Part shown: positions 36,461 through 44,376 of the stretch, in pieces
Position numbering within the stretch: position 1 is the first letter of the stretch
Layout: each line of letters begins with the position of its first letter
DNA from: Candidatus Paceibacterota bacterium
Lineage (GTDB): Bacteria > Actinomycetota > Actinomycetes > Nanopelagicales > Nanopelagicaceae
Assembly (NCBI GenBank): GCA_035530615.1
Contig: DATKUL010000002.1
Location: 372,001-436,000 of the forward strand
Length of the DNA stretch: 64,000 nucleotides
Direction: 5' to 3'
Program-made: the position numbers and the translations under genes
The notes under the pieces: model-generated
Seen by the model: the letters and a program-made list of their open reading frames with translations, nothing else
Told to the model about the DNA's origin: nothing
The model's database searches: none

Positions 36461-36737
36461 TTAATTCCGGAGAAGTCTCTCAATCGCAATCCTAATCTCG
36501 TCAAGATCAAGGTTTTGCTTCTTTTGCTGGCGAACTTGAAGCCTGATTTGATTTGAATGCCAATGTCAGCAACGACGATATCGCTGCTGCTGGGATTGAG
36601 CCGACAGTCTAGCTTTAGGTCGTCTTTTTAGTATAGAAAAATATGTCGGGATCTCTTGGATCCAAATCTTCTCGATAGTCAGACTCGATCCAGGCCGATC
36701 TTTTAAGAAGGGAAACCATTGGGGCGTTTTCTATCAT
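36461..36737 (-). pseudogene. Decayed small gene of unknown function, two frameshifts
   Basis: An ATG overlapping the stop of the upstream gene (ATGA) opens a 40-codon frame, MIENAPMVSLLKRSAWIESD and on to FFYTKKTT, then TAA. If the A5 run at 36620-36624 had one more A, the frame would continue as KKDDLKLDCRLNPSSSDIVVADIGIQI. If one copy of the adjacent CAAAT-CAAAT tandem duplication (36546-36558) is removed, it continues as RLQVRQQKKQNLDLDEIRI, AIERLLRN and TAA. With both repairs the length is 273 bases, exactly 90 residues plus stop. No family is recognised. It could be a dead gene, a slippage-controlled gene, or partly an assembly error in the A run. Confidence 0.55.
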
Positions 36738-37033
36738 TTCACAAAGGCGGTGATCAACCCCAAAATCAATGTGGCGGCCGCAAGAACCCAGGTCGCCCTT
36801 TTTAGACCGAGTGTCGCGTTCTTGAGATCTTCACCAGCCACACGATAGACCTCGCTAATTTTCTCTGATGCCAAGAGGTAGGTGTCACTTGCCCGTTCAG
36901 TTGCGAGAATTGAACGCACTCGGATCTCTGCCAGTGCCCCCCGTTGTTCACCACCCATGGACTCATGATTGTTGCGCACGGTAGTTATCAACGTTTGAAG
37001 GTAGTCCGGTATTACTGGTTCAACTTCTGACAT
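36734..37033 (-). CDS. Small tail-anchored membrane protein
   Basis: A 99-residue protein with a soluble, mostly helical N-terminal part (acidic, with an ERASDTYLLASEKISEVYRV heptad-like stretch) and one C-terminal TM (about residues 80-97) ending in Lys. There is no signal peptide. A TAGGAG ribosome site lies about eight bases before the ATG. It follows the single-TM protein gene by 18 bases and overlaps the decayed small gene, so the three formed a small operon. Function unknown. Confidence 0.65.
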   Translation of the reverse strand: MSEVEPVIPDYLQTLITTVRNNHESMGGEQRGALAEIRVRSILATERASDTYLLASEKISEVYRVAGEDLKNATLGLKRATWVLAAATLILGLITAFVK

Positions 37034-37051
37034 ATTGACTTGCTCCTATGC

Positions 37052-37528
37052 CTAGAATTCGGTCGAGACTTGAAAGGCGTAGCTGAACTGACTAGCCGGA
37101 ACCTCACCTGTACCCACAAATTGGACCGTGACCGTCTGTCCTGGTTGAACTTCTTCTGCGGACCCCATCAGACTCTGAGCGACACTTATTCCGTCTGGGG
37201 CAAAAATTGTCAGTCCGAATATCGCCGATTTTACTCGATCTGAGATATTCGTAATCCGTGCATCCGCGCCACCGAATCCTGAATTGTTGGTGAAATTGAC
37301 CGATACCAGATGGAAAGATTTATCAGTCATCGGATCGGTATTGTTGGTGATCTCTCGTCCTTCGGATGTCGTTTGAAGCAATTCTGCGATCGAAGTTGCC
37401 GGATCACTCTTTTGAAAAAGTGCTCCGATGATGGCAAGTACGACAAAGGCCGTCGCAATGCCGATGAGGATATTCTTGCCAGTTGAGTTTTTTGGTGTGG
37501 GAGGCGGAGTGACCGATCCCTCGCTCAT
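37052..37528 (-). CDS. Single-TM protein with extracytoplasmic DUF4352-like domain
   Basis: A 158-residue protein: a short Pro/Thr-rich cytoplasmic N-terminus, one TM (about residues 19-38), then an outer beta-rich domain of about 115 residues (REITNNTDPMTDKSFHLVSVNFTNNSGFG, PGQTVTVQF), like the DUF4352/immunoglobulin-fold accessory domains of actinobacterial membrane proteins. The ATG at 37528 has a GGAG ribosome site six bases upstream, preferred over an upstream in-frame start at 37561. Probably co-transcribed with the tail-anchored protein. Function unknown. Confidence 0.65.
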   Translation of the reverse strand: MSEGSVTPPPTPKNSTGKNILIGIATAFVVLAIIGALFQKSDPATSIAELLQTTSEGREITNNTDPMTDKSFHLVSVNFTNNSGFGGADARITNISDRVKSAIFGLTIFAPDGISVAQSLMGSAEEVQPGQTVTVQFVGTGEVPASQFSYAFQVSTEF

Positions 37529-37642
37529 GATTTCTCCATGCCGCGATCGTCCTCTACCCACAGCAAATACTCAAGAATCATCGCAATCACTCTTTTACGA
37601 TTCCATTGCTGCAGGAGGATGGGATTGTTCAGCCATTCTCTT

Positions 37643-37660
37643 GGGGCACGTATGGGGCAC
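37643..37660. repeat. Direct repeat GGGGCAC x2, 11-bp period, beside tRNA-Val
   Basis: Two copies of GGGGCAC (37643-37649 and 37654-37660) separated by GTAT lie 60 bases from the 3' end of tRNA-Val. No integrase gene or tRNA-tail duplication is visible, so an attachment-site role is only a possibility. Confidence 0.3.
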
Positions 37661-37667
37661 GAAGCGC

Positions 37668-37714
37668 TTAAAAGAAGAAACCCCTGACCGCATAATCGCA
37701 GGTCAGGGGCGTTT
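37668..37714 (-). terminator. Intrinsic terminator downstream of tRNA-Val(GAC)
   Basis: On the minus strand GGTCAGGGG-type arms (37709-37701 and 37689-37681) form a perfect 9-bp stem, extended by flanking A/T pairs, around an 11-base loop. It is followed by a U-rich tail (TTTCTTCTTTT). Confidence 0.75.
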
Positions 37715-37721
37715 CTTGTGG

Positions 37722-37793
37722 TGGACCGTACTGGGATCGAACCAGTGACCTCTTCGATGTCAACGAAGCGCTCTACCGCTGAGCCAACGGTCC
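37722..37793 (-). tRNA. tRNA-Val (anticodon GAC)
   Basis: The 72-base minus-strand sequence folds as a cloverleaf: acceptor GGACCGT/ACGGTCC, D arm GGCTCAGCGGTAGAGC, anticodon stem CTTCG/CGAAG with loop TTGACAT (anticodon GAC), T arm with GGTTCGATCCC, discriminator A. CCA is encoded next to it (37721-37719). Confidence 0.95.
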
Positions 37794-37807
37794 GTGAGAC
37801 TTGCGAA

Positions 37808-37813
37808 AGCATA
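37808..37813 (-). promoter_or_regulatory. Candidate -10 hexamer of tRNA-Val (TATGCT)
   Basis: Minus-strand TATGCT ends 14 bases upstream of the mature 5' end of tRNA-Val, a fitting distance for a short 5' leader. Confidence 0.4.
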
Positions 37814-37834
37814 CCTCACTGCTAACGAGGGTGA

Positions 37835-38179
37835 TTAGCGCCCGAAGTCATCCTCGATACGTTCAATGTCATCCTCGCCAAAATAAGTTCCAGTCTGAAT
37901 TTCAATAAAAATCACGTCTCGATCGGAGACATTGCTGATGCGGTGGAGGTCGCCGATCTTCACGAAGACGGAGTCTCCAGCAACGTGGTGAGAGATTTCC
38001 CCGTTGAGAGTAACTTCAGTTTCGCCCTGCACGATGTACCAATGTTCGGCACGTTTCTCGTGGCGTTGGTAGGAAAGCCTTTTCCCAGGGGAGACCCAGA
38101 TGCACTTCACCTTGTAGGTGGGAGTGTCTTGCAGGACTTCATAATGGCCCCACGGTCGTACTGATTCATCTTGCGTCAT
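37835..38179 (-). CDS. Cupin, mannose-6-phosphate isomerase type II C-terminal domain
   Basis: A 114-residue single-cupin protein matching the phosphomannose isomerase domain of bifunctional GDP-mannose pyrophosphorylases: RPWGHYEVL at the N-terminus, the metal histidines in LSYQRHEKRAEHWYIVQGE, and GDLHRISN. Stand-alone copies occur in actinobacteria; an isomerase role for GDP-mannose supply (which PimA would use) is plausible but not shown. The ATG at 38179 is preferred; a GTG at 38188 is in frame. It lies between tRNA-Val and tRNA-Cys. Confidence 0.85.
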   Translation of the reverse strand: MTQDESVRPWGHYEVLQDTPTYKVKCIWVSPGKRLSYQRHEKRAEHWYIVQGETEVTLNGEISHHVAGDSVFVKIGDLHRISNVSDRDVIFIEIQTGTYFGEDDIERIEDDFGR

Positions 38180-38227
38180 TGCGTCCACTTAACCCTTCCA
38201 TCTAATTCTGCGGGGCGTTCATTGTGG

Positions 38228-38298
38228 AGGTGGAGACGGGATTTGAACCCGTGTAGCAGGATTTGCAGTCCTGAGCCTCGCCTCTCGGCCACTCCACC
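38228..38298 (-). tRNA. tRNA-Cys (anticodon GCA)
   Basis: A 71-base cloverleaf on the minus strand: acceptor GGTGGAG/CTCCACC, anticodon stem CAGGA/TCCTG with loop CTGCAAA (GCA), T arm GGGTTCAAATCCC. The discriminator is U, as expected for tRNA-Cys, and CCA is encoded (38227-38225). Confidence 0.95.
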
Positions 38299-38300
38299 GT

Positions 38301-38340
38301 AAAAAAATCGGCGTCAATATTTAAAAATAATGAACGCCGA
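38301..38340 (-). terminator. Intrinsic terminator between tRNA-Gly and tRNA-Cys
   Basis: Minus-strand TCGGCGTTCA pairs with TGACGCCGA (one bulged base) around an AT-rich loop and is followed by seven U. It separates the two tRNA genes, so tRNA-Cys must either be read through or have its own promoter. Confidence 0.75.
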
Positions 38341-38347
38341 CTATTAG

Positions 38348-38420
38348 AGCGGACGACGGGACTCGAACCCGCGACATCCACCTTGGCAAGGTGGTGCGCT
38401 ACCAACTGCGCTACGTCCGC
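38348..38420 (-). tRNA. tRNA-Gly (anticodon GCC)
   Basis: A 73-base cloverleaf on the minus strand: acceptor GCGGACG/CGTCCGC, D arm with GCGCAGTTGGTAGCGC, anticodon stem CCACC/GGTGG with loop TTGCCAA (GCC), T arm GGGTTCGAGTCCC, discriminator U. CCA is not encoded. Confidence 0.95.
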
Positions 38421-38474
38421 ACACACGCACGATCGCTCGTTTGTGCTGGGCGAAATCTATCGCAGGGCAGCGCT

Positions 38475-39545
38475 ATGCGCCAAAGCGAGGCAAACTTGGC
38501 ATTATCGCCGTACGGTTACGGAGTGGAATTCGAAGGATTAACGAAGGACGAGCCCTTTTTCTGGATGGGTGGTCGTTTGGCTCGCGGGTTGGAGGAGATC
38601 AGTCACGACCCGGCTTGCCTGGATACACCTGGCTTCTGGGCAGCCTTTTCGACTTTTGAAGGCGAGTGGACGTGTGCGCGATTCGCGCACGCTGAGGATG
38701 CTCCTCTTCCGGCGGTAGATCGGCAATGGCAACCGACTACCAGTTCTTGGACGAGTTCCCTCTCCGAAAAAGATTATGTGGATTATGTGAAAGAGATTCA
38801 AAACCAGATCGCACAGGGGTGGGTGTACCAAGTCAATGCTTGTCGACAGGTGAGCGCCTCGATGTCGGATCAATCATTGCTTCCATTAATGCATGAAATT
38901 TTAAGAAAGAATCCGGCGCCATTTGCTAGCTTTCTTCGGCTATCAAATATTGAAATTGCTTCGGCTTCGCCTGAACTCTTTTTGAAAAGGGATGGTCGGT
39001 TAGTCACATCCGCGCCCATAAAAGGCACCAAACTGCCCGGGTCCGATGAGATTCCATTTGGGAGTAAAGACACTGCAGAAAACATCATGATCGTTGATTT
39101 GATACGCAACGATCTTGGCCGAATTTGTAGGACAGGATCTATAAACGTTCCTAGACTTCTCGAAACCCAGCCCCATCCAGGGCTAAGTCATTTGGTGTCA
39201 TATGTTGAGGGATCTTTACGTGATGAGATCACCTGGCAAGAAATCTCTGCAGGGTTGCTGCCCCCAGGCTCCGTTAGTGGTGCTCCGAAATCATCTGCGG
39301 TCTCCACAATCAAGAAGCTCGAGGGGTTGAGCCGTGGCCCGTATTGCGGAGCTCTTGGGTGGGTGGAAGGGCAGCAAGCGTTGTTCTCTCTTGCTATTCG
39401 AATCTTCTGGAACGAGAACGATGGAATATTGAGATTTGGGACTGGCGCCGGTATTACCTGGGGGAGTGACCCGGATGCCGAATGGGAGGAAACCGAGTTG
39501 AAAGCCAGGCGACTCATCGCGATCGCGAACGGTGAAATCCTGTGA
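38475..39545 (+). CDS. pabB: Aminodeoxychorismate synthase component I / chorismate-binding protein
   Basis: A 356-residue chorismate-utilising enzyme. Motifs: SASPELFLKRDGRLVTSAPIKGT near residue 180, ENIMIVDLIRNDLGRI near 220, and PPGSVSGAPKSSAVSTI near 275. The N-terminal domain is short. Coupling to a pabC-like gene points to p-aminobenzoate (folate) rather than anthranilate synthesis. An in-frame start at 38391 would run through the antisense of tRNA-Gly, so I choose the ATG at 38475. The glutamine amidotransferase partner is elsewhere. Confidence 0.88.
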   Translation: MRQSEANLALSPYGYGVEFEGLTKDEPFFWMGGRLARGLEEISHDPACLDTPGFWAAFSTFEGEWTCARFAHAEDAPLPAVDRQWQPTTSSWTSSLSEKDYVDYVKEIQNQIAQGWVYQVNACRQVSASMSDQSLLPLMHEILRKNPAPFASFLRLSNIEIASASPELFLKRDGRLVTSAPIKGTKLPGSDEIPFGSKDTAENIMIVDLIRNDLGRICRTGSINVPRLLETQPHPGLSHLVSYVEGSLRDEITWQEISAGLLPPGSVSGAPKSSAVSTIKKLEGLSRGPYCGALGWVEGQQALFSLAIRIFWNENDGILRFGTGAGITWGSDPDAEWEETELKARRLIAIANGEIL

Positions 39546-40261
39546 CGGCGCAATTTCCAGGCGGCGAGGGAATTTTTGAAAGTCTCAAGACTATGGGTGG
39601 AGTCCCCTTTGCTTTGACTCGCCACCTTGCCCGGGCAACGCGAAGCGCTGCAATCTTGGGGATGAGAATTCAACCTGATACTGAGATTCGCCAAGCGGTT
39701 GCCGTGGTACTTTCCAAAACTCCCCAATCGTTGGAATTTGGAAGACTTCGAATTAGGTTTCATAAGTCCGGAGAATTTGATTTGGTACACGAGACGTACC
39801 ATCCGTGGACTCGTCCAGCCAGACTAACTATTCTGGATCGCCCCATCAACGAGAATTCTCCAACCGCAGGTTTAAAGACCCTGCCTTTCACGGAAAACAT
39901 CGAATGTTTGAAACTGGCTCACGATGAAGGCTTTGACGAGGGGGTTCGATTCAATCTCAGCGGGGTGGTCTCCGAGAGCGCCACTTCGAATCTTCTTCTC
40001 AAAATCGATGATCGCTGGGTGACCCCGAGTCTGGCTTCGGGATGTTTGCCCGGAATTACTAGGGAACTGGCACTTCAATGGTTTGACATCAAAGACAGAG
40101 TTGTGACACAAGCGGATCTAGCGAATGCTGAATCGATCTACTTGATCTCCAGTTTGAAAGTGGCGCAACCCGTTTCACTTCTTGAAGGGCGAGCCCTTGA
40201 GATCGATACGAAGTTGAGGCAAGAATTGGTAAATCGAATGGCGCAAGATATTGATCCATGA
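39542..40261 (+). CDS. pabC: Class IV aminotransferase, 4-amino-4-deoxychorismate lyase type
   Basis: A 239-residue PLP enzyme that releases pyruvate from aminodeoxychorismate to give p-aminobenzoate. The PLP-Lys is Lys112 in LKTLPF; ESATSNLLL and GITR near the C-terminal half fit the class IV signature. The GTG start overlaps the pabB stop (GTGA), indicating coupling. Context supports lyase rather than branched-chain aminotransferase function. Confidence 0.87.
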   Translation: MTAQFPGGEGIFESLKTMGGVPFALTRHLARATRSAAILGMRIQPDTEIRQAVAVVLSKTPQSLEFGRLRIRFHKSGEFDLVHETYHPWTRPARLTILDRPINENSPTAGLKTLPFTENIECLKLAHDEGFDEGVRFNLSGVVSESATSNLLLKIDDRWVTPSLASGCLPGITRELALQWFDIKDRVVTQADLANAESIYLISSLKVAQPVSLLEGRALEIDTKLRQELVNRMAQDIDP

Positions 40262-40263
40262 CG

Positions 40264-40335
40264 GGGTTATTAGCTCATCGGTAGAGCGCTCGCTTCACAC
40301 GCGAGAGGTAGCAGGTTCGACACCTGCATAGCCCA
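40264..40335 (+). tRNA. tRNA-Val (anticodon CAC)
   Basis: A 72-base cloverleaf: acceptor GGGTTAT/ATAGCCC (one G-U), D arm AGCTCATCGGTAGAGC, anticodon stem CTCGC/GCGAG with loop TTCACAC (CAC), T arm CAGGTTCGACACCTG, discriminator A. CCA is not fully encoded. It lies three bases after pabC. Confidence 0.94.
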
Positions 40336-40343
40336 CCTTTAGG

Positions 40344-40349
40344 TAGACT
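40344..40349 (+). promoter_or_regulatory. -10 hexamer of thrS (TAGACT), leaderless type
   Basis: TAGACT ends six bases before the ATG of thrS. Only 20 bases separate tRNA-Val from thrS, leaving no room for a T-box. Confidence 0.6.
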
Positions 40350-40355
40350 CACCCC

Positions 40356-42344
40356 ATGTCGCAGATTGAAATCATCGTAAACGGTCAGAGCACATCTATT
40401 TCAGATGATCAGCGACCCACCCACATTTTTGCTGAACAGAAGGATGTGGTCGTCTGCCGCATCAACGGCGAACTCAGTGATCTTTGGACTGACCTCCAAC
40501 CTGGTGACATTGTTGAGAGTGTCTCGATTTCCTCTTCTGAGGGGCTTAAGGTTCTGCGTCATTCGACTGCACACGTGCTCGCGCAAGCAGTGCAGCAAGT
40601 CTTCCCTGGCACTTGTTTGGGTATCGGTCCGCCAATCACTGATGGCTTCTATTACGACTTTGATCCGGAGAATCCATTTACTCCAGAGGATCTTCAACAA
40701 CTTGAATCGGCTATGCGGAAGATCATCAAAGAAGGTCAGAGGTTTCGGCGCAGAGTCACAACCGAGAAGGAAGCTCTCCTCGAACTTGCCAATGAGCCAT
40801 TTAAGTGTGAGCTCGTCGGATTGAAATCTGATGCTAAAGACGAGTCAAGCGTTGAGGTCGGCGGCGCCGAACTCACGATTTACGACAATTTGGGGCGCGA
40901 TGGATCTCCTGTATGGAGTGATCTCTGCCGAGGACCTCATCTACCGTCCACGAAATTGATTCCTGCATTCAAATTGATGAGAAGTTCGGGTGCATATTGG
41001 CGTGGCTCGGAGAAGAATCCGATGCTGCAAAGAATTTATGGCACCGCGTGGGCAACTCAAGAGGACTTGAATACTTATTTGGAGTTTTTGATCGAGGCAG
41101 AGAAGCGCGATCATCGCCGCCTTGGCGCAGAGTTAGATCTCTTCTCATTTCCGGAAGAGATTGGATCGGGCCTAGCAGTCTTTCATCCCAAAGGTGGCAT
41201 TGTCCGTCGCGCGATGGAGGATTACTCACGTCGACGTCATGAAGAAGAAGATTATGAATTTGTTTATTCGCCGCATATAACCAAGGCAGCGCTTTTTGAA
41301 AAATCCGGGCACTTGCAGTGGTTCGCTGATGGCATGTACCCGCCAATAATTATGGACGAAGAATTGCATGCAGACGGCACTGTCAAGCGTGCGGGGCAGC
41401 AGTACTACATGAAGCCCATGAACTGCCCATTCCACAATTTGATCTTCGCCTCTCGTCAGCGTTCATACCGCGAACTTCCATTGCGCCTTTTCGAATTCGG
41501 CACCGTTTATCGGTATGAGAAGTCCGGAGTCCTGCAAGGCATCACGAGAGCGCGGGGATTTACGCAAGACGACGCGCATATTTATTGCACTCCCGAACAG
41601 ATGTTGGGCGAACTCGATAGTTTGCTGACTTTCGTGCTCAATTTATTGCGTGATTACGGGTTGTCGGACTTTTACCTAGAACTTTCCACCCGTAGCAGCG
41701 AAAAATCCCTGGGAGAGGATTCTGAATGGGCAGCTGCAACCGAAGCGCTGCGCGCAGCGGGGCAACGTCAAAATCTTGAATTAGTTCTTGATGAGGGTGG
41801 TGCAGCCTTTTATGGCCCAAAAATTTCAGTGCAAGCAAAAGATGCTATTGGGCGTACCTGGCAGCTATCTACCATTCAAGTAGATTTCCAATTGCCACAA
41901 CGCTTTGATCTCGAATATGTAGCAACCGATGGTTCTCGTCAGCGTCCGGTCATGATCCACCGTGCACTCTTTGGCTCGATCGAGCGCTTCTTTGGGGTAC
42001 TTACCGAGCACTACGCAGGTGCGTTCCCACCATGGCTTGCACCGGTGCAGGCTGTTGCCATTCCCGTAGCCGTCGCATATGAGCCGTATCTAAGAGATTT
42101 AGTCGCGCAATTGAAGAAGCGCGGGATCCGGGCCGAAATCGATGCCTCTGATGATCGGATGCAGAAGAAAGTGCGTAATGCGCAACTTCAGAAGATTCCT
42201 TACATGATCATCGCTGGCGAAGAGGATCAGCAAGCGGGCGCAGTTTCATTCCGGTATCGAGACGGAGAACAGCGAAACGGAATTCCTATTGCAGAGGCAA
42301 TCGCGGAAATCGAATCTGCGATTCGAGAGCGTCGACAGGTCTGA
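40356..42344 (+). CDS. thrS: Threonyl-tRNA synthetase
   Basis: A 662-residue class II synthetase. Domains: TGS (1-60), editing domain beginning with [19 protein letters not shown] (His pair near residue 74), catalytic core with motif 2 around [24 protein letters not shown], zinc-site residues in MNCPFH and in the downstream [11 protein letters not shown] motif 3, and the C-terminal anticodon domain. The complete length is normal. It starts the thrS-HIT block known from mycobacteria. Confidence 0.97.
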   Translation: MSQIEIIVNGQSTSISDDQRPTHIFAEQKDVVVCRINGELSDLWTDLQPGDIVESVSISSSEGLKVLRHSTAHVLAQAVQQVFPGTCLGIGPPITDGFYYDFDPENPFTPEDLQQLESAMRKIIKEGQRFRRRVTTEKEALLELANEPFKCELVGLKSDAKDESSVEVGGAELTIYDNLGRDGSPVWSDLCRGPHLPSTKLIPAFKLMRSSGAYWRGSEKNPMLQRIYGTAWATQEDLNTYLEFLIEAEKRDHRRLGAELDLFSFPEEIGSGLAVFHPKGGIVRRAMEDYSRRRHEEEDYEFVYSPHITKAALFEKSGHLQWFADGMYPPIIMDEELHADGTVKRAGQQYYMKPMNCPFHNLIFASRQRSYRELPLRLFEFGTVYRYEKSGVLQGITRARGFTQDDAHIYCTPEQMLGELDSLLTFVLNLLRDYGLSDFYLELSTRSSEKSLGEDSEWAAATEALRAAGQRQNLELVLDEGGAAFYGPKISVQAKDAIGRTWQLSTIQVDFQLPQRFDLEYVATDGSRQRPVMIHRALFGSIERFFGVLTEHYAGAFPPWLAPVQAVAIPVAVAYEPYLRDLVAQLKKRGIRAEIDASDDRMQKKVRNAQLQKIPYMIIAGEEDQQAGAVSFRYRDGEQRNGIPIAEAIAEIESAIRERRQV

Positions 42345-42372
42345 CGTGGAGGAAAGTTTCGGTGGGGCGGGA

Positions 42373-42873
42373 ATGCCAGATGCGTGGCAGCGCTTATGGG
42401 CGCCGCACCGCTTGGAGTATTTGCGTGGAGAGAACCGTCCTCTGGATACAAACGATGTCCCTTGCCCTTTCTGCCGAATTCCGACGTTGAGCGACGAAGA
42501 AGGACTGGTAGTCGCTCGTGGCAAGACCGCTTATGTCGTAATGAATTTATATCCGTACAACGCCGGTCATCTTCTTGTTTGTGCATATAGGCACGTTTCG
42601 GACTTGACGGATTTGACGGAGGAGGAGCGAAATGAGATTTCCTCGCTCACCGCTCATTCGATGAGCACGCTGCGGAAAGTTTCCAATGCGGCTGGTTTCA
42701 ATATTGGAATGAATCAGGGTGAAGTCTCTGGTGCCGGTGTTGCAGCGCATATTCACCAACACGTCGTGCCGCGTTGGGGTGGCGATGCCAATTTCATGCC
42801 AATCATCGCTGGCGTCAAAGTTTTGCCACAACTGCTCTCTCAAACAAGAGCGGACCTCGCCGCGGCCTGGTAG
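42373..42873 (+). CDS. HIT-domain protein, AP4A phosphorylase-like
   Basis: A 166-residue histidine-triad protein. It has WAPHRLEYL at the N-terminus, a CPFC pair, and the HIT motif His126-x-His128-x-His130 followed by VVPRW, the pattern of the mycobacterial Ap4A phosphorylase (Rv2613c), which also follows thrS. It would degrade diadenosine polyphosphates. I prefer the ATG at 42373; a GTG at 42346, just after the thrS stop, is also in frame. Confidence 0.88.
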   Translation: MPDAWQRLWAPHRLEYLRGENRPLDTNDVPCPFCRIPTLSDEEGLVVARGKTAYVVMNLYPYNAGHLLVCAYRHVSDLTDLTEEERNEISSLTAHSMSTLRKVSNAAGFNIGMNQGEVSGAGVAAHIHQHVVPRWGGDANFMPIIAGVKVLPQLLSQTRADLAAAW

Positions 42874-43069
42874 TTAACTCAGAGTTCCTAGGATCGACAT
42901 TTCGGTCACTTTGAGTGCGGGTATTCAGATTAGAACGTCGTGTCATAGGTTTTCCATAAAATTTTGAGAGGTTTGTGACTTTATGCACCACAAGCGGTCA
43001 GAAGGAAAAAGGAACGAAGAGGATGGACTTGAATTCGCGAGTGCGATATGGCATATTCAATGCACTCCT

Positions 43070-43113
43070 CCCCACCGTCCAGGGTTACCTGCACTGGTGG
43101 GGTTTATTCTTTT
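43070..43113 (+). terminator. Possible intrinsic terminator before the NYN gene
   Basis: CCCCACC (43070-43076) and GGTGGGG (43096-43102) are perfect arms around a 19-base loop, followed by TTTATTCTTTT. It lies in the 250-base gap after the HIT gene, which otherwise shows nothing, and 12 bases before the NYN start. It may end the thrS-HIT transcript or attenuate NYN expression. Confidence 0.5.
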
Positions 43114-43124
43114 CAGGGGTATGA

Positions 43125-43769
43125 GTGGGCGACAAGGTCGTTCTCTTTCTGGATTATCAGAATATATACAGACGGGCGCGCGACGCCTTTTTTTCGCACG
43201 GAGTTGACCCACATTGGCGCGGACAAATAAGTCCAATCAAACTTGGTTTACTTCTCGTTGAAAGAAGTCCTTTTGATCGAGAACTTTTAGGCGTTCGTGT
43301 CTATAGAGGCTTGCCGAGTAATTCACGGGACAAGCTTGGTTATGCTGCTGCCCGAAAACAAATTGCCCATTGGCAAGAGGACTCCCGCGTGAGCGTTGTC
43401 GTTCATCCTCTGCGTTATCCCAACGGTTGGCCAAACTCTCATAGGGAAGGCGAGAAACCAACAGAAAAGGGCATTGATGTTTCGCTTGCCATTGACTTTG
43501 TCACAATGGCAGTACGTAATGAGTATGACATTGGGATTTTGTTTAGTGCTGATACCGATCTCAAACCGGCACTCAAATTTGTCGACGGGTCGGAGATGAG
43601 TGCGACTGGGGAAGTTGCCGCTTGGAGGAGATCACCTTCCCGTGATGTTTCGAATCCGATTAAGCAGCAACGTCTATCGTTGGGCGACAACAAACCATTT
43701 TGTCACTGGCTCGATAGCGCGGATTACATGATGGTGAGCGATGAGGTCGATTACAATCGGTCGAGATAA
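43125..43769 (+). CDS. NYN-domain (PIN-like) putative ribonuclease
   Basis: A 214-residue NYN/PIN-fold protein. Acidic metal-site residues are at Asp10 (VLFLDYQNIYRRA), in the KGIDVSLAIDFV segment near residue 117, and in LFSADTDLKPAL near 142, the usual layout for Mg-dependent RNases of this fold. The start is a GTG with an AGGGG ribosome site about seven bases upstream. The gene stands between HIT and pgsA, where related genomes usually have none. Its 3' end overlaps the convergent gene by 19 bases. Confidence 0.8.
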   Translation: MGDKVVLFLDYQNIYRRARDAFFSHGVDPHWRGQISPIKLGLLLVERSPFDRELLGVRVYRGLPSNSRDKLGYAAARKQIAHWQEDSRVSVVVHPLRYPNGWPNSHREGEKPTEKGIDVSLAIDFVTMAVRNEYDIGILFSADTDLKPALKFVDGSEMSATGEVAAWRRSPSRDVSNPIKQQRLSLGDNKPFCHWLDSADYMMVSDEVDYNRSR

Positions 43770-44353
43770 CTTTTTACGATATCGACACCGATACCACGAT
43801 CCAACCAGATAGGGATAGCGGGGAACAATAATCCTGCAGCAAATCCGTCCTCGCCCATGACATCGATAGCTGCGAGGTACTCACTTTGAAATTCTGAAAC
43901 CAAAGTCTTGTGCTCGGGATCGCTCTCTGTAATTGAGGGAGGGGTGGTCGAATAGTCATGTATCTTCAAATCTGACAGAGAGATCAATGCACAAGGCAGG
44001 CCTTGGTCATCATGAAGGACGAGGTAGGGGGTCACGGTCAGATCGAAAACTCTGTTGGCGAGGAGAACCGCATCATCAAAGTCGGCTTCTTGATTTTCGA
44101 TCCCCGTGACTATGACCATTCGTGGGGGCATTGAGTCATTGAGGGCTTCCCAATTCTGGATTGTCGTGCCATCGATTCCCAGGGCAGGGTCAATAACGAA
44201 GATCGCCACGTCGCAGTTCTCGTCGGCGTCTTGATGTACGGTCCCTCCAAAGAGATCGGCTATCGCCTCAGGATGGGCACTTGGGTGGCCAAATACGTGG
44301 ATGGACAAGGCCCCAGGCTGCGTGGGGTTCGGGGTCAAGCTAGGTGTAGGCAC
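43751..44353 (-). CDS. Reduced EF-G-like protein without P-loop
   Basis: A 200-residue protein that reads like the GTPase domain of the actinobacterial EF-G paralogue found beside pgsA in Streptomyces. Matching segments are VAIFVIDPALGIDGTTIQNW, PRMVIVTGIENQEADFDDAV, TPYLVLHDDQGLPCALISLSDLKIHDYS and AGLLFPAIPIWL. The G1 loop is destroyed (VFGHPSAHPEAIADL in place of GHSGxGKTT), the NKxD position is not kept, and domains II-V are absent. The frame is clean and has its own leaderless promoter (TAGGCT), so it is retained rather than decaying. GTP binding is not expected. Confidence 0.68.
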   Translation of the reverse strand: MPTPSLTPNPTQPGALSIHVFGHPSAHPEAIADLFGGTVHQDADENCDVAIFVIDPALGIDGTTIQNWEALNDSMPPRMVIVTGIENQEADFDDAVLLANRVFDLTVTPYLVLHDDQGLPCALISLSDLKIHDYSTTPPSITESDPEHKTLVSEFQSEYLAAIDVMGEDGFAAGLLFPAIPIWLDRGIGVDIVKSYLDRL

Positions 44354-44359
44354 GAGGTC

Positions 44360-44365
44360 AGCCTA
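44360..44365 (-). promoter_or_regulatory. -10 hexamer of the EF-G-like gene (TAGGCT), leaderless type
   Basis: Minus-strand TAGGCT lies six bases before the GTG at 44353. It overlaps the pgsA -10 by the TA at 44364-44365. Confidence 0.55.
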
Positions 44366-44369
44366 CGAT
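44364..44369 (+). promoter_or_regulatory. -10 hexamer of pgsA (TACGAT), leaderless type
   Basis: TACGAT ends seven bases before the ATG at 44377 and shares two bases with the divergent -10. Confidence 0.55.
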
Positions 44370-44376
44370 GGGGCCG

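Noticed and set aside
37641-37662. Phage integrase remnant or attachment site at the GGGGCAC repeat
   Set aside because: No integrase motif and no duplicated tRNA tail are visible; recorded only as a repeat.
38391-38474. Upstream extension of pabB
   Set aside because: It would be read through the antisense of tRNA-Gly and lacks family similarity; the ATG at 38475 is adequate.
40336-40355. T-box leader for thrS
   Set aside because: Only 20 bases lie between tRNA-Val and the thrS ATG.
42983-43207. Open frame of 74 codons in the gap before the NYN gene
   Set aside because: It shows no family resemblance, runs into the NYN gene in another frame and crosses a hairpin.
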